Part shown: positions 1-8,974 of the stretch, piece after piece | How the letters are laid out: each line of letters opens with the position of its first letter | Position numbering within the stretch: the stretch's first letter is position 1 | Assembly (NCBI GenBank): GCA_002746975.1 | Contig: NVXE01000003.1 | Span: 85,321 to 149,320 of the forward strand | Direction of reading: 5' to 3' | Source of the DNA: Bacteroidota bacterium | Lineage (GTDB): Bacteria > Bacteroidota > Bacteroidia > Flavobacteriales_D > Sanyastnellaceae | DNA length: 64,000 nt | Position numbers and translations under genes: made by a program | The notes under the pieces: generated by a model | What the model saw: only the letters and a program-made list of their open reading frames with translations | Databases searched by the model: none | What the model was told of the DNA's origin: nothing

Positions 1-1542
1 CTACGTGAGCAACTAGCAGGTGTTAAGTCTGCTGCTGAGCTAGAAGAAGTCGGTACAATCCTTCAAGTAGGTGACGGAATTGCCCGCATTTACGGTTTAA
101 GTAATGTTCAATCCGGTGAGCTCATCGAATTTGACAATGGTGTGCGTGGTATCGTCCTCAACCTTGAGGAGGATAACGTAGGTGCTGTACTGCTTGAGCC
201 ATCTAAAGACTTGAAGGAGGGAAGTTCTGTGAAAAGAACAGGAACTATTGCATCAATTAAGGTAGGAGAGGGTCTTCTAGGACGTGTTATTAACACCCTA
301 GGTGAGCCTATCGACGGTAAAGGTCCCATTCAAGGTGATCTTTACGAAATGCCTATTGAGCGTAAAGCTCCAGGTGTGATTTTCCGTCAGCCAGTTGCAG
401 AACCCCTTCAAACGGGCATTAAAGCGATTGACTCAATGATTCCAATTGGAAGAGGTCAGCGTGAACTTATCATTGGTGACCGTCAAACAGGAAAGACTAC
501 CGTTGCTCTTGATACGATCATTAATCAAAAGGAATTTTATGACGCTGGAGAGCCTGTTTTCTGTATCTATGTAGCCATAGGCCAAAAAGGTTCAACGGTG
601 GCGGGTATTGTAAAAATGCTTGAAGAAGCAGGCGCGATGGCATACACTGTTATCGTTGCTGCTACAGCTTCAGACCCTGCACCACTTCAATTCTACGCTC
701 CGTTTACTGGAGCTGCTGTTGGAGAATTCTACAGAGATACAGGTCGCGCGGCTTTAGTTGTGTACGATGACCTTTCAAAGCAAGCTGTTGCTTATCGCGA
801 GGTAAGCTTGTTACTTCGTCGCCCTCCGGGTCGCGAGGCTTATCCTGGGGACGTTTTCTACCTCCACTCTCGCCTATTAGAGAGAGCAGCGAAAATCATC
901 TCAGAAGATACTATCGCAAGGGACATGAACGACCTTCCCGACTCGCTGAAAGGCCTTGTTAAAGGAGGAGGGTCATTAACGGCTCTTCCGATTATTGAAA
1001 CTCAAGCGGGTGACGTGAGTGCATATATACCTACTAATGTAATTTCGATTACTGACGGTCAAATATTCCTTGAATCAAACTTATTCCTTTCTGGAATTCG
1101 TCCTGCGATTAACGTAGGTATTTCTGTAAGCCGCGTAGGAGGATCGGCTCAGATAAAGTCTATGAAGAAAGTATCAGGGACTTTGAAGCTTGACCAAGCT
1201 CAATTCCGTGAGCTCGAAGCATTTTCTAAATTCGGTTCAGACCTTGACGATGCGACTAAAGCAATTCTTGATAAAGGAGCTCGTAACGTAGAAATTCTTA
1301 AGCAAGATTTAAATTCGCCTCTTCCTGTTGAAGAACAGGTTGCTATGATTTACTGCGGAACTAAAGGTTTGTTAAAGAATGTTCCTTTGAATAAAGTAAA
1401 GCAATTTGAGACGGAGTACCTCGAGTACCTCAAAGCAAAACACGCGGATACATTAGAAGCTCTCAAAAACGGTAAATACTCAGACGCTGAAACTAGCGTA
1501 CTAGAGGCTGCTGCTGCTGAGATGACTGCTCGTTACGCATAA
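1..1542 (+). CDS. atpA: ATP synthase F1 subunit alpha (5' end cut by window)
   Basis: Alpha subunit of the F1 catalytic head of ATP synthase, which binds nucleotide at the non-catalytic sites on the cytoplasmic face of the membrane. The reading frame is open from the first base and gives 513 residues before the stop, so only about a dozen N-terminal residues are missing compared with the usual 520-530. The Walker A motif GDRQTGKT is encoded at 475-498, and the conserved [15 protein letters not shown] segment near 805-855. The first ATG inside the frame (142) lies within the conserved N-terminal beta-barrel domain and is not the start. atpG follows 11 nt downstream, the standard atpA-atpG order of the operon. 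Identification is secure. Confidence 0.98.
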   Translation, partial: LREQLAGVKSAAELEEVGTILQVGDGIARIYGLSNVQSGELIEFDNGVRGIVLNLEEDNVGAVLLEPSKDLKEGSSVKRTGTIASIKVGEGLLGRVINTLGEPIDGKGPIQGDLYEMPIERKAPGVIFRQPVAEPLQTGIKAIDSMIPIGRGQRELIIGDRQTGKTTVALDTIINQKEFYDAGEPVFCIYVAIGQKGSTVAGIVKMLEEAGAMAYTVIVAATASDPAPLQFYAPFTGAAVGEFYRDTGRAALVVYDDLSKQAVAYREVSLLLRRPPGREAYPGDVFYLHSRLLERAAKIISEDTIARDMNDLPDSLKGLVKGGGSLTALPIIETQAGDVSAYIPTNVISITDGQIFLESNLFLSGIRPAINVGISVSRVGGSAQIKSMKKVSGTLKLDQAQFRELEAFSKFGSDLDDATKAILDKGARNVEILKQDLNSPLPVEEQVAMIYCGTKGLLKNVPLNKVKQFETEYLEYLKAKHADTLEALKNGKYSDAETSVLEAAAAEMTARYA

Positions 1543-1553
1543 TCTAGACTAAT

Positions 1554-2432
1554 ATGGCTGGAGGATTAAAAGAAGTAAGAGAGCGCATAGGTTCGGTTCA
1601 GAACACTATGCAAATAACGTCGGCTATGAAAATGGTTTCAGCGGCTAAACTGCGCCGTGCTCAAGATGCCATTACTCGCATGCGTCCTTATGCAGAAAAA
1701 ATCCAAGCTATTTTAGCCAATGTAAGTGCGACTCTAGATTCTACGGAAGGCGTTTTTTCCGAAGAAAGAAAAATAAGCAAAGCCTTAGTTGTTGCAATAA
1801 CATCTAACCGAGGCTTATGCGGAGGGTTTAACAACAACAGCCTTAAAATTGCAAAAGCTACTATTGCTAAACATCTCGAAAACGGAACAGAGGTTGTCGT
1901 ATTACCACTTGGGAAAAAAGCGTTTGAGTCATTTGAACGAGAGGGTTACTCTTTCGCTGAAGGTTTTGGAGATTCAGCACTAACTGTGTTCGACAATCTA
2001 AATTTCGATACAGTCTCAGAGATAGCAAAAACCATCATGAATGGTTTTGTCTCTAAACACTGGGACTCAGTTGATATTGCATATAGTCAATTTAAAAATG
2101 CAGCGGTTCAAATACCTACCTGCGAACCATACTTACCCCTTTTACCTATATCTAATGATGATAACTCATCATTAGATTATATCTTCGAGCCAAGTAGAGA
2201 AGAAATAGTTGAGAACATCCTCCCAAATGCACTTAAAGTTCAGCTTTACAAAGCAATTTTGGACAGCAATGCCGCAGAACACGGGGCAAGAATGACAGCG
2301 ATGCATTCTGCAACAGAAAATGCGGGGGATTTACTACAAGAGCTTAAGATATCTTACAACAAGGCGAGACAAGCTTCTATTACAACTGAGATTCTCGAAA
2401 TTGTCGCTGGATCAGAAGCTTTAGGTGGGTAG
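1554..2432 (+). CDS. atpG: ATP synthase F1 subunit gamma
   Basis: Central rotor shaft of F1, which couples proton-driven rotation to ATP synthesis. The 292-residue product has the two terminal helices that form the coiled-coil shaft. The N-terminal one carries the conserved stretch around MQITSAMKMVSAAKLRRAQ (about residues 19-37), and the C-terminal one carries MTAMHSATENAGDLLQEL and ends with ITTEILEIVAGSEAL. Length and both signature regions are normal for the family. The ATG is 11 nt after the atpA stop, so the two are co-transcribed. No epsilon or beta gene follows, so those subunits must be encoded elsewhere, as is common in Bacteroidota, where atpD and atpC form a separate operon. Confidence 0.98.
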   Translation: MAGGLKEVRERIGSVQNTMQITSAMKMVSAAKLRRAQDAITRMRPYAEKIQAILANVSATLDSTEGVFSEERKISKALVVAITSNRGLCGGFNNNSLKIAKATIAKHLENGTEVVVLPLGKKAFESFEREGYSFAEGFGDSALTVFDNLNFDTVSEIAKTIMNGFVSKHWDSVDIAYSQFKNAAVQIPTCEPYLPLLPISNDDNSSLDYIFEPSREEIVENILPNALKVQLYKAILDSNAAEHGARMTAMHSATENAGDLLQELKISYNKARQASITTEILEIVAGSEALGG

Positions 2433-2471
2433 AAAATTTTTTGGCCCGATTTTAGTACTTAGATTGCTACA

Positions 2472-3911
2472 ATGGGTTTAAGAATCAGAATTTTTTTGGG
2501 GATGTTGGTTGTGGTGTTAGTTGCTCTAGCATCTACAGCTATTGTTGCATATGACTATTCTCAGCAACAAGAAGTCGCATATAATAATCAACGTCTTCTT
2601 AGAAAGGAAGCAGCTTTAGCGAGGAGTTTAGACTACGTAATTGCACGTCAAGGAGGTCTCTTATCAGAGGATAGTGTCTCTATACTTTTTACAGATCATA
2701 TTTGTGAATTAGCGGATGTTCATGGGCTTATACTAAGCCTCTATAGGCTGGACGGTTTATTAATAACAACCTCTGCGCCATTTTCGAATGAGGATCTTCA
2801 GCCAGACATGACTCTTAGAGAAGAAATCCGTAATGAGCTTAAACTTAAAGGTGATAGGGTTGTTTCTCAAGAAACATTAGGGCCAAACCAAATCACTCGT
2901 GTGCATTGGCTAGTCACATCTGAATTAGGAAAACCGCTATTTATTGCAAGTGCGAGATATAACCCTAGACCACTTACACAAGGTGGAATTAGGCCATTTC
3001 TGAATAGACTTGCCCCTGTTTATCTGTTTTTATTTCTTGGAGCGATGTTGATTGCATATTTAACAGTTCAATCAATTGTTAGGCCCCTATTTAGACTTAA
3101 AGTTGAAATGGCGAAAGTGGATCCGCTGGGAAACTCAACAAAATTAGAACATAGCTGGAACGATGAAGTAGGTAAGTTAGTAGATCAATACAATGAACTA
3201 CTATCTAAGCTTAGGGAAAGTTTAATTAGAAGAGCTAAAGACGAGAGAGAGGGAGCGTGGAGAGAAATGGCACAGCAAGTTGCACATGAGATAAAAAATC
3301 CCCTTACCCCCCTAAGGCTCGGTATTCAACAACTAGAAAGGGCTTGGAACGATGGTGCTTCTGATTTTCCATCTCGTCTAAAGAAATTCACCTCAACCGC
3401 GATTTCTCAGATTGATGTTTTAGCTGGGATAGCGGAAGACTTTGCTCTTCTTGCCGTTGTTCGTGAACCGGAAATTATTTCTGTTGACTTGAGTGATGTT
3501 GTAAATAAAGCCGCAGGTTTGTATGGAGAAGAGAGCGTCATCGTCGATGAGAAAACTAAAGGCATCTACGTAGAAGGTGATTCAAGTCGTTTAATTCGCG
3601 CATTCAATAACCTTATAGCCAATGCCCTTGATTCAATGTATGAAGCGAAGTCTAAGACACCTATTAGAGTTGAGGTTTCTGAAGATGGAAAGTATGCGGT
3701 TGTGAAAGTAATAGATCAGGGAGTAGGAATATCGGTTGAAAAGTTAGACCGAATCTTTGAGCCTAGATTTACTACTAAGACTCACGGCTTAGGACTGGGC
3801 TTGGCTATGGTTAAAAGCATCGTAGAACAATCAAAAGGAGATGTTTATGTAGAATCAGTAGAAGGAAAGGGAGCAACCTTTATTATTAAGCTTCTTCAAG
3901 CGGGAAGATAA
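2472..3911 (+). CDS. NtrY-like membrane sensor histidine kinase
   Basis: Membrane-bound two-component sensor kinase of 479 residues. In order: a first membrane segment near residues 8-27, an extracytoplasmic sensor region to about 178, a second membrane segment near 180-200, a HAMP linker to about 250, a dimerisation/phosphoacceptor domain with the H-box HEIKNPLTPLRLG (His272), and a HATPase domain with DQGVGIS and the G-box GLGLGLAMVKSI. The KNPLTPL form of the H-box is typical of the NtrY/PAS-less kinase group. It starts 39 nt after atpG, but no response regulator lies in this window, so it is an orphan here and its signal is unknown. Its 3' end overlaps the convergent cyclase gene by 26 nt. 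Confidence 0.9.
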   Translation: MGLRIRIFLGMLVVVLVALASTAIVAYDYSQQQEVAYNNQRLLRKEAALARSLDYVIARQGGLLSEDSVSILFTDHICELADVHGLILSLYRLDGLLITTSAPFSNEDLQPDMTLREEIRNELKLKGDRVVSQETLGPNQITRVHWLVTSELGKPLFIASARYNPRPLTQGGIRPFLNRLAPVYLFLFLGAMLIAYLTVQSIVRPLFRLKVEMAKVDPLGNSTKLEHSWNDEVGKLVDQYNELLSKLRESLIRRAKDEREGAWREMAQQVAHEIKNPLTPLRLGIQQLERAWNDGASDFPSRLKKFTSTAISQIDVLAGIAEDFALLAVVREPEIISVDLSDVVNKAAGLYGEESVIVDEKTKGIYVEGDSSRLIRAFNNLIANALDSMYEAKSKTPIRVEVSEDGKYAVVKVIDQGVGISVEKLDRIFEPRFTTKTHGLGLGLAMVKSIVEQSKGDVYVESVEGKGATFIIKLLQAGR

Positions 3912-4650
3912 CCGGCCTACTTGGTGCAGCGTCCAAATCAAATGGCGAGACTTGTAAATTGAGGGCGTATAAGCCGTCTCTAACGTCGTTAGGGACGAAG
4001 ACGAACTCAGTTATGGTTGCGTTTCTTCTAGGTAGCTTAGGGACCCCGAAAAACGCCCTATGGCTTTCAAGCGCACCTCCATCCACCTCCCTGTCGACAG
4101 ACGGAAGATCAATAAGAAGATGTTTTACCCCCCTCTCTACAAGTTGTTTTGTGAATTGAGGGTCTAAATAAGGTGGATTTGTGTTCGCCCAGTCCTTTGA
4201 CTTTTTATCAGGTAAATTAGGAAGAGTGCGAATGATGATGGCTGGAGGTAGTAATACTGAACCTGATTTGGAGCTAGGGAGGTGTGATGTGTTTATCACG
4301 AAATCACCATTAATATACTCTGGAGTTATAGATATGACCAAGCACGTCATTAATGTAGGTATTACACAGGAGTTAACTGACTCCGCCTCCTTCGTTATAT
4401 GCCCAAGGCATTCCGTGTGTGTTCCATGCCCATGGGGATTAAAACTTACGTTTGTGAAATTTACCGCCCCACCCTCAGCCACTCTACCCACAAACCCATC
4501 TGCCCTTACCGTCTCAAATTTAGGTCTTCCCACGTACCAAGCAGAAGGGCCTTCCCCAGCTCGAGAGTCACGTAAAGGAATGCTGAGGTCTATAGGGTTT
4601 GAAAGGTTAGTTTCGAAAGAATGATTATCCCACTTTAATATCAACCTCAT
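3886..4650 (-). CDS. Cyclase-family metal-dependent hydrolase (kynurenine formamidase-like)
   Basis: A 254-residue protein of the cyclase / kynurenine formamidase fold (Pfam Cyclase family), probably a soluble cytoplasmic metal-dependent amidohydrolase. The opening IDLSIPLRD and the metal-binding segment HGHGTHTECLGHI (about residues 73-85) match the family's HxGTHxDxPxH region, with an acidic residue (Glu) in place of the usual Asp and no Pro. No tryptophan-catabolism genes lie nearby, so kynurenine formamidase activity is only a possibility; the substrate is unknown. It converges on the histidine kinase gene, with 26 nt of coding overlap. The terminator at 4694-4720 lies upstream of it and belongs to the next minus-strand gene. 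Confidence 0.8.
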   Translation of the reverse strand: MRLILKWDNHSFETNLSNPIDLSIPLRDSRAGEGPSAWYVGRPKFETVRADGFVGRVAEGGAVNFTNVSFNPHGHGTHTECLGHITKEAESVNSCVIPTLMTCLVISITPEYINGDFVINTSHLPSSKSGSVLLPPAIIIRTLPNLPDKKSKDWANTNPPYLDPQFTKQLVERGVKHLLIDLPSVDREVDGGALESHRAFFGVPKLPRRNATITEFVFVPNDVRDGLYALNLQVSPFDLDAAPSRPVIFPLEEA

Positions 4651-4693
4651 TTGAGTAGTGCTTTATTCGTCAAACGAAAATAGAACAAAAAAG

Positions 4694-4720
4694 AAAGGCG
4701 CCCTATTGAAGGACGCCTTT
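4694..4720 (-). terminator. Rho-independent terminator after the barrel-protein gene
   Basis: The arms AAAGGCG (4694-4700) and CGCCTTT (4714-4720) pair perfectly, and a further CCT/AGG can pair inside after one mismatch. Read on the minus strand the stem is followed by CTTTTTTG, the U-tract expected of an intrinsic terminator. It sits 30 nt downstream of the gene ending at 4750. Confidence 0.8.
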
Positions 4721-4749
4721 CGAAAGGTAATAATAAACCGTTTGATTAA

Positions 4750-5583
4750 TTAATCAAAAAGAAATCCCACACGGATCGCACCGTTAAATACGTTTCCGAG
4801 AGTAGTGCTTGATACTAAGTTCGGAGCAATATATCCCTCATCATAATAATCGTAGAAGATATCACCATCAATAACATTGAAAGGAAGTTCTCCGACAAAG
4901 CTATCTGCAACAGCTGATCCTGCAGTTGTTGGGTCAAAAGCACCATTAAATTGAATATTGAATGCTGTTAAATCGCTAGTTCCGATTACGTGGTTTCCGA
5001 AAGTAGTTTTACCGAACCCAAGCCCAGCTTCAAAACCAACATATATCGCATCAGCGAAGTAGTAGTCAGCGCCGAAAAGAAGATTTAACCCCATAGAGCT
5101 ATACCCCTGCTTGTTTGTCAAGTCCCAAGTAACATATACGTCTGGTTGCCCTACGTTATCTAAGTCGTTTGGTCCCCAAAACTCCATTAAATCAGAACGA
5201 TTACCCATTAAGTAGTAAGCCTCTATTCCGAAGTAAGGGCTAAGATTATCAGTTCCGTCGAAGTGCATCTCATAACCAGGAGCAATTCCAAACACAGTAG
5301 TTGATGTAGATAAGTTCAGCTGAGGGCTAACAGGGTCGCCTAAAACTTCACCTTCCTGCCAGTAAGCGTATGAATCCGAAGACGAACCAACAGTTAATGA
5401 TAAGCGAAATGCTGCATTATCATCTAAGAACTTACGGTACTTGATAGTAGTTCCGTCAATAGGGCTATTGCCAAATGGCATTAGATTAACCTCAATGTTG
5501 TGCTCTCCGCCCAACTGCTTTTGCGCATTTGCGCTTGTGAAAACTAGCGAGCAAATCGCTAATGTGAACATTAGTTTTTTCAT
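4750..5583 (-). CDS. Outer-membrane beta-barrel protein, function unknown
   Basis: A 277-residue exported protein. Residues 1-20 are a signal peptide (MKKLMFTLAICSLVFTSANA, then Gln). The rest alternates short polar turns with aromatic/hydrophobic strands (for example AFRLSLTVGSSSDSYAY, YFGIEAYYLMGN, IYVGFEAGLGFGKTTFG), and the chain ends with GAIRVGFLFD, an aromatic C-terminus typical of outer-membrane barrels. No family-specific motif is visible. It is a single-gene transcription unit with its own terminator and lies about 150 nt downstream of glmS. A porin-like or OmpW/OmpX-type structural role is likely, but the substrate cannot be read from the sequence. Confidence 0.75.
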   Translation of the reverse strand: MKKLMFTLAICSLVFTSANAQKQLGGEHNIEVNLMPFGNSPIDGTTIKYRKFLDDNAAFRLSLTVGSSSDSYAYWQEGEVLGDPVSPQLNLSTSTTVFGIAPGYEMHFDGTDNLSPYFGIEAYYLMGNRSDLMEFWGPNDLDNVGQPDVYVTWDLTNKQGYSSMGLNLLFGADYYFADAIYVGFEAGLGFGKTTFGNHVIGTSDLTAFNIQFNGAFDPTTAGSAVADSFVGELPFNVIDGDIFYDYYDEGYIAPNLVSSTTLGNVFNGAIRVGFLFD

Positions 5584-5651
5584 GTACAGAATTTTTAGAT
5601 TTCAGATTTCAGAGTGCAATAACGTGAATCTTTAGCAAAATAACGAAAACA

Positions 5652-5670
5652 GTAGGTTGTTAACACCTAC
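5652..5670 (-). terminator. Possible weak terminator after glmS
   Basis: GTAGGT (5652-5657) and ACCTAC (5665-5670) form a 6-bp stem. On the minus strand it is followed by TGTTTTCGTTATTTT, a broken U-rich tract. It lies 60 nt downstream of the glmS stop. The short stem and interrupted tract make this a weak call. Confidence 0.35.
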
Positions 5671-5732
5671 CTAATTAATGTGAATAACTATATCAAACGC
5701 ACACCGCTACTGATAATCAACAACTTACGACC

Positions 5733-7592
5733 TTATTCGACAGTGACAGATTTTGCCAAATTTCTTGGTTGGTCTACGTTGCACCCTCTCAGAACTGCAA
5801 TACGGTAACTTAATAGCTGTAAAGGAACGACACTAAGTAGAGGTGCTAGTGCGTCAACACACTTAGGAATCTCGATTACGTGATCAGCGATTTGGGCTAC
5901 ATCCTTATCACCTTCGGTAACGATAGCAATAAGTCTTCCGCCACGAGCCTTCACCTCTTGAATATTGCTAACGACTTTTTCGTACACATCATCTCTTGGG
6001 GCAATAAAAATAACAGGCATATCATCGTCGATAAGGGCGATAGGGCCGTGTTTCATCTCAGCAGCGGGATATCCTTCTGCGTGAATGTAGCTGATTTCTT
6101 TAAGCTTTAGCGCACCCTCTAACGCTACAGGAAATTGATACCCTCTACCTAAGTAAAGTGCGTTTTCTGCCTTATCAAATTTAGATGCGATTTCGTCAAT
6201 TGCGTCGGCTTGTTTGAGCACAGTTTCTACAAGTTCCGGAATCCCGTTAAGTTCTGTAAGGAGTCGAGTAAAACGCTCTCGAGGTAGGCAGCCCTTCCTA
6301 AATCCTACGTGTAATGCGATCATTGAAAGCACAGCAATTTGTGACGTAAAGGCCTTCGTAGATGCAACACCAATTTCTGGGCCAGCGTGTGTATAAGCTC
6401 CGCTATCTGTTTCTCTTGCAATACTTGAGCCAACGACGTTACAAACGCCAAACACATGTGCTCCAGCTTCTTTTGCGGTTTTAATTGCTGCAAGAGTATC
6501 AGCAGTCTCTCCACTCTGAGAAATAGCGATTACGACATCATCGGGACGTATAATAGGATTGCGGTAACGAAATTCAGAAGCGTATTCAACCTCTACAGGA
6601 ATTCGTGTGAATTCTTCTAGAAGATATTCTGCGACAAGACCAGCGTGCCAACTTGTTCCGCATCCAAGGATAAGTATTCGTGAAGCATTTTCCCACTTAT
6701 CCCAATGATCGTCAATCCCCGCCATTTTCACTTCACCTAGCTTTAGGTTGATTCGGCCTCTTATTGAGTCGCGAATTGACTGCGGCTGTTCAAAGATCTC
6801 CTTAAGCATAAAATGCTCGTAACCAGCTTTTTCAATTGATTCTAGCTCTATTTCAAGAGCGTGAATCTCAGGAGTTACCTCACCATTAGTAATGGTCCGA
6901 ATTCGTAGGCCCTCATTTAAATCTAGCGATGCAATCTCTTCATCTTCAAGATAGACGACATTTTTTGTGTATGACACGATAGGCGTAGCGTCAGAGGCAA
7001 CGTAGAACGCCCCATCCTCACCCATCCCTATTACAAGAGGGCTAGATTTACGTGCGGCAATTAAGCGAGTGGGATTGTTTTTATCAATTACAACGATTGC
7101 ATAAGCTCCTACGACTTGCTTAAGCGCTGCCCTGACCGCATCAAATAAGTCGAGCTCAGAACCAAACATCATTTCTTCAATAAGATGAGCTAATACTTCT
7201 GAGTCTGTGTCGCTTAGAAGAGAATGTCCTCTTTGGTTTAAAGTTGCCTTAATTGCAGAGTAATTCTCAATAATCCCATTGTGAATGAGAGCAATTCTAT
7301 CAGTTCCTGCGCGATGTGGGTGGGCATTTACATCGTTTGGAGGGCCGTGGGTTGCCCAACGCGTGTGACCTATCGCAATATTTCCAGTAAGCTTTTCATC
7401 TCCGATATGTTCAAGCAGGTCACTAACTTTGCCTTTTTTCTTTCTAACTACAAGCTCATCAGGCAAACTCCCTTTAGATTCTATAATAGCAACTCCCGCG
7501 CTATCATATCCTCGATATTCAAGGCGCTTAAGCCCTTCAATAACAATGGGGAAAGCGGGTTTGGGTCCTAGATATGCAACTATTCCACACAT
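5733..7592 (-). CDS. glmS: Glutamine-fructose-6-phosphate aminotransferase (isomerizing)
   Basis: Makes glucosamine-6-phosphate from fructose-6-phosphate and glutamine, the first step toward UDP-GlcNAc for peptidoglycan and LPS. The 619-residue chain starts MCGIVAYLG, so Cys2 is the N-terminal nucleophile of the class II glutaminase domain (about 1-230, with RWATHGPPNDVNAHPH). Two SIS sugar-isomerase domains follow (about 295-440 with SQSGETADT and 470-600), and the chain ends with the conserved PRNLAKSVTVE. It is the last gene of a minus-strand operon: it starts 14 nt after the DUF4270 gene. I saw no glmS ribozyme-like element, as expected outside Gram-positives. Confidence 0.98.
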   Translation of the reverse strand: MCGIVAYLGPKPAFPIVIEGLKRLEYRGYDSAGVAIIESKGSLPDELVVRKKKGKVSDLLEHIGDEKLTGNIAIGHTRWATHGPPNDVNAHPHRAGTDRIALIHNGIIENYSAIKATLNQRGHSLLSDTDSEVLAHLIEEMMFGSELDLFDAVRAALKQVVGAYAIVVIDKNNPTRLIAARKSSPLVIGMGEDGAFYVASDATPIVSYTKNVVYLEDEEIASLDLNEGLRIRTITNGEVTPEIHALEIELESIEKAGYEHFMLKEIFEQPQSIRDSIRGRINLKLGEVKMAGIDDHWDKWENASRILILGCGTSWHAGLVAEYLLEEFTRIPVEVEYASEFRYRNPIIRPDDVVIAISQSGETADTLAAIKTAKEAGAHVFGVCNVVGSSIARETDSGAYTHAGPEIGVASTKAFTSQIAVLSMIALHVGFRKGCLPRERFTRLLTELNGIPELVETVLKQADAIDEIASKFDKAENALYLGRGYQFPVALEGALKLKEISYIHAEGYPAAEMKHGPIALIDDDMPVIFIAPRDDVYEKVVSNIQEVKARGGRLIAIVTEGDKDVAQIADHVIEIPKCVDALAPLLSVVPLQLLSYRIAVLRGCNVDQPRNLAKSVTVE

Positions 7593-7606
7593 GATTATAA
7601 GTTAAC

Positions 7607-8956
7607 TTAGTGACTGCATGTAAGAACGAGCCGTGCAGGATTCTCAACAACACTGGTACCATTGATAACGACACCTTGAATTGATATTCCAGCTCTACTC
7701 GAGACTATGTAAAAAGGAGGAACGGGGTTATCGGGTGAAAAATTGCCATATCCAATTCCAGATTCTCGATTTAAAAGCAGTTGAATGGTTCTACTAATAT
7801 TGAAGTGATATTCTTTTGCTTCGTAATCATAATAGCCATCAATGTTTACACCTAATGAGATTTGGTCTGGAGTTGAGACCGAATTTCCGTCAACTGTCTC
7901 AGTTAGAATGAAGAGTTGCTCATGTGGAGGGTAACGCGAATCAAAAAATGATTCGTCAAGGGGTAGGATTAACTCAGCTTTTTGAACGGCTCTTTCAGGC
8001 CCGAGAGAATCGTTTATTGAGCTAAGGAAAGGAATTCTGAACTCAGTTTTGAGACCAGCTCCAGACATAACGTATAGAGACTTTTCCCCTGAAACAAAGG
8101 CTGAGTCAGAAGGAGGGGCGTTTAAAAACGAAAGCTCACCCACGTAATCTTGTTCAAACATATTCACTCTTGCGCTTAATGGACTAATCAAGAAATCATA
8201 AAACGCAGTGTCCACATCATTGTGGTAGTGTAGGCGCATTAAACTCATTCCAGATGATATATCTATACCTGCCGCACCTACGCCGTCGGCAAGAGTAGTA
8301 ACCTTAATTCCGTGGAAAAACTCAAGCCAAGATTGATTATCGGCAAATGTAGAGGTGTCTTGATTTAGTAAGGTTTGGCCTAATGAATTCTTAAGCTTGA
8401 GACGAATCATAGAAACAACAGTGTCTTCACCGATTATCAAATCTTCAGATGGGTTCAGAGAAATGGGCCCTTGTGAAGGGTCAACTAAGTTTTCATGAAG
8501 CCCTTCAGGAGAGAAAACGGAGTAATAAGACGAATCGTAAGAAATAGAATCGGCAAGTTGTTCAACTAGAAGAGATTGATTGCTAAGCTGTCCATATGTA
8601 TCCCCAGTAAACTTTAAGTTTAGGAATAAAGAGTCCACAATAGGATTAGCTCCGAAGTCAATACCGGGAGCACTTAGTCGCAGTTGTGAAACAAATCCGG
8701 CAGTTGTCCAACCAATTCGGGGCATAAAAACTCTGCCGAGCACTGCTGTACTTAGCTCGTCGGTCTTCAAAGAATCCTCCCTAATCGTCACCATGTCTAT
8801 GGTTAACGTGTCGGTAACAAACAGGTTCAACATATCAGACTCAGGCTGAAGGCCTAGTCCAATTGAAGAATCGGGCTTTTTACACCCCACAAAAATAAGT
8901 ATGCACCAAAAGGTCCAGTAGGCTGCCCAAGGGATGCTAGCGTGTTGCTTCATCAT
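7607..8956 (-). CDS. DUF4270 family lipoprotein
   Basis: A 449-residue exported protein that matches the Bacteroidota DUF4270 family by its N-terminus: a hydrophobic signal ending in FVGC (lipobox cysteine about residue 25), then KKPDSSIGLGLQPESDMLN and a segment beginning VTDT. The remainder is beta-rich with repeated short strands and no catalytic motif. The family is almost always found between a glycogen-synthase-like gene and glmS in flavobacteria, and the same order holds here (18 nt to the upstream gene, 14 nt to glmS). The conserved neighbourhood suggests a cell-envelope or polysaccharide-linked role, but no biochemical function is known to me. Confidence 0.82.
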   Translation of the reverse strand: MMKQHASIPWAAYWTFWCILIFVGCKKPDSSIGLGLQPESDMLNLFVTDTLTIDMVTIREDSLKTDELSTAVLGRVFMPRIGWTTAGFVSQLRLSAPGIDFGANPIVDSLFLNLKFTGDTYGQLSNQSLLVEQLADSISYDSSYYSVFSPEGLHENLVDPSQGPISLNPSEDLIIGEDTVVSMIRLKLKNSLGQTLLNQDTSTFADNQSWLEFFHGIKVTTLADGVGAAGIDISSGMSLMRLHYHNDVDTAFYDFLISPLSARVNMFEQDYVGELSFLNAPPSDSAFVSGEKSLYVMSGAGLKTEFRIPFLSSINDSLGPERAVQKAELILPLDESFFDSRYPPHEQLFILTETVDGNSVSTPDQISLGVNIDGYYDYEAKEYHFNISRTIQLLLNRESGIGYGNFSPDNPVPPFYIVSSRAGISIQGVVINGTSVVENPARLVLTCSH

Positions 8957-8974
8957 AGGGCGCGAATATATCCT

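Noticed and set aside
4181-4624. 147-residue plus-strand frame opposite the cyclase gene
   Set aside because: Overlaps the motif-bearing region of the cyclase gene on the opposite strand and shows no domain of its own.
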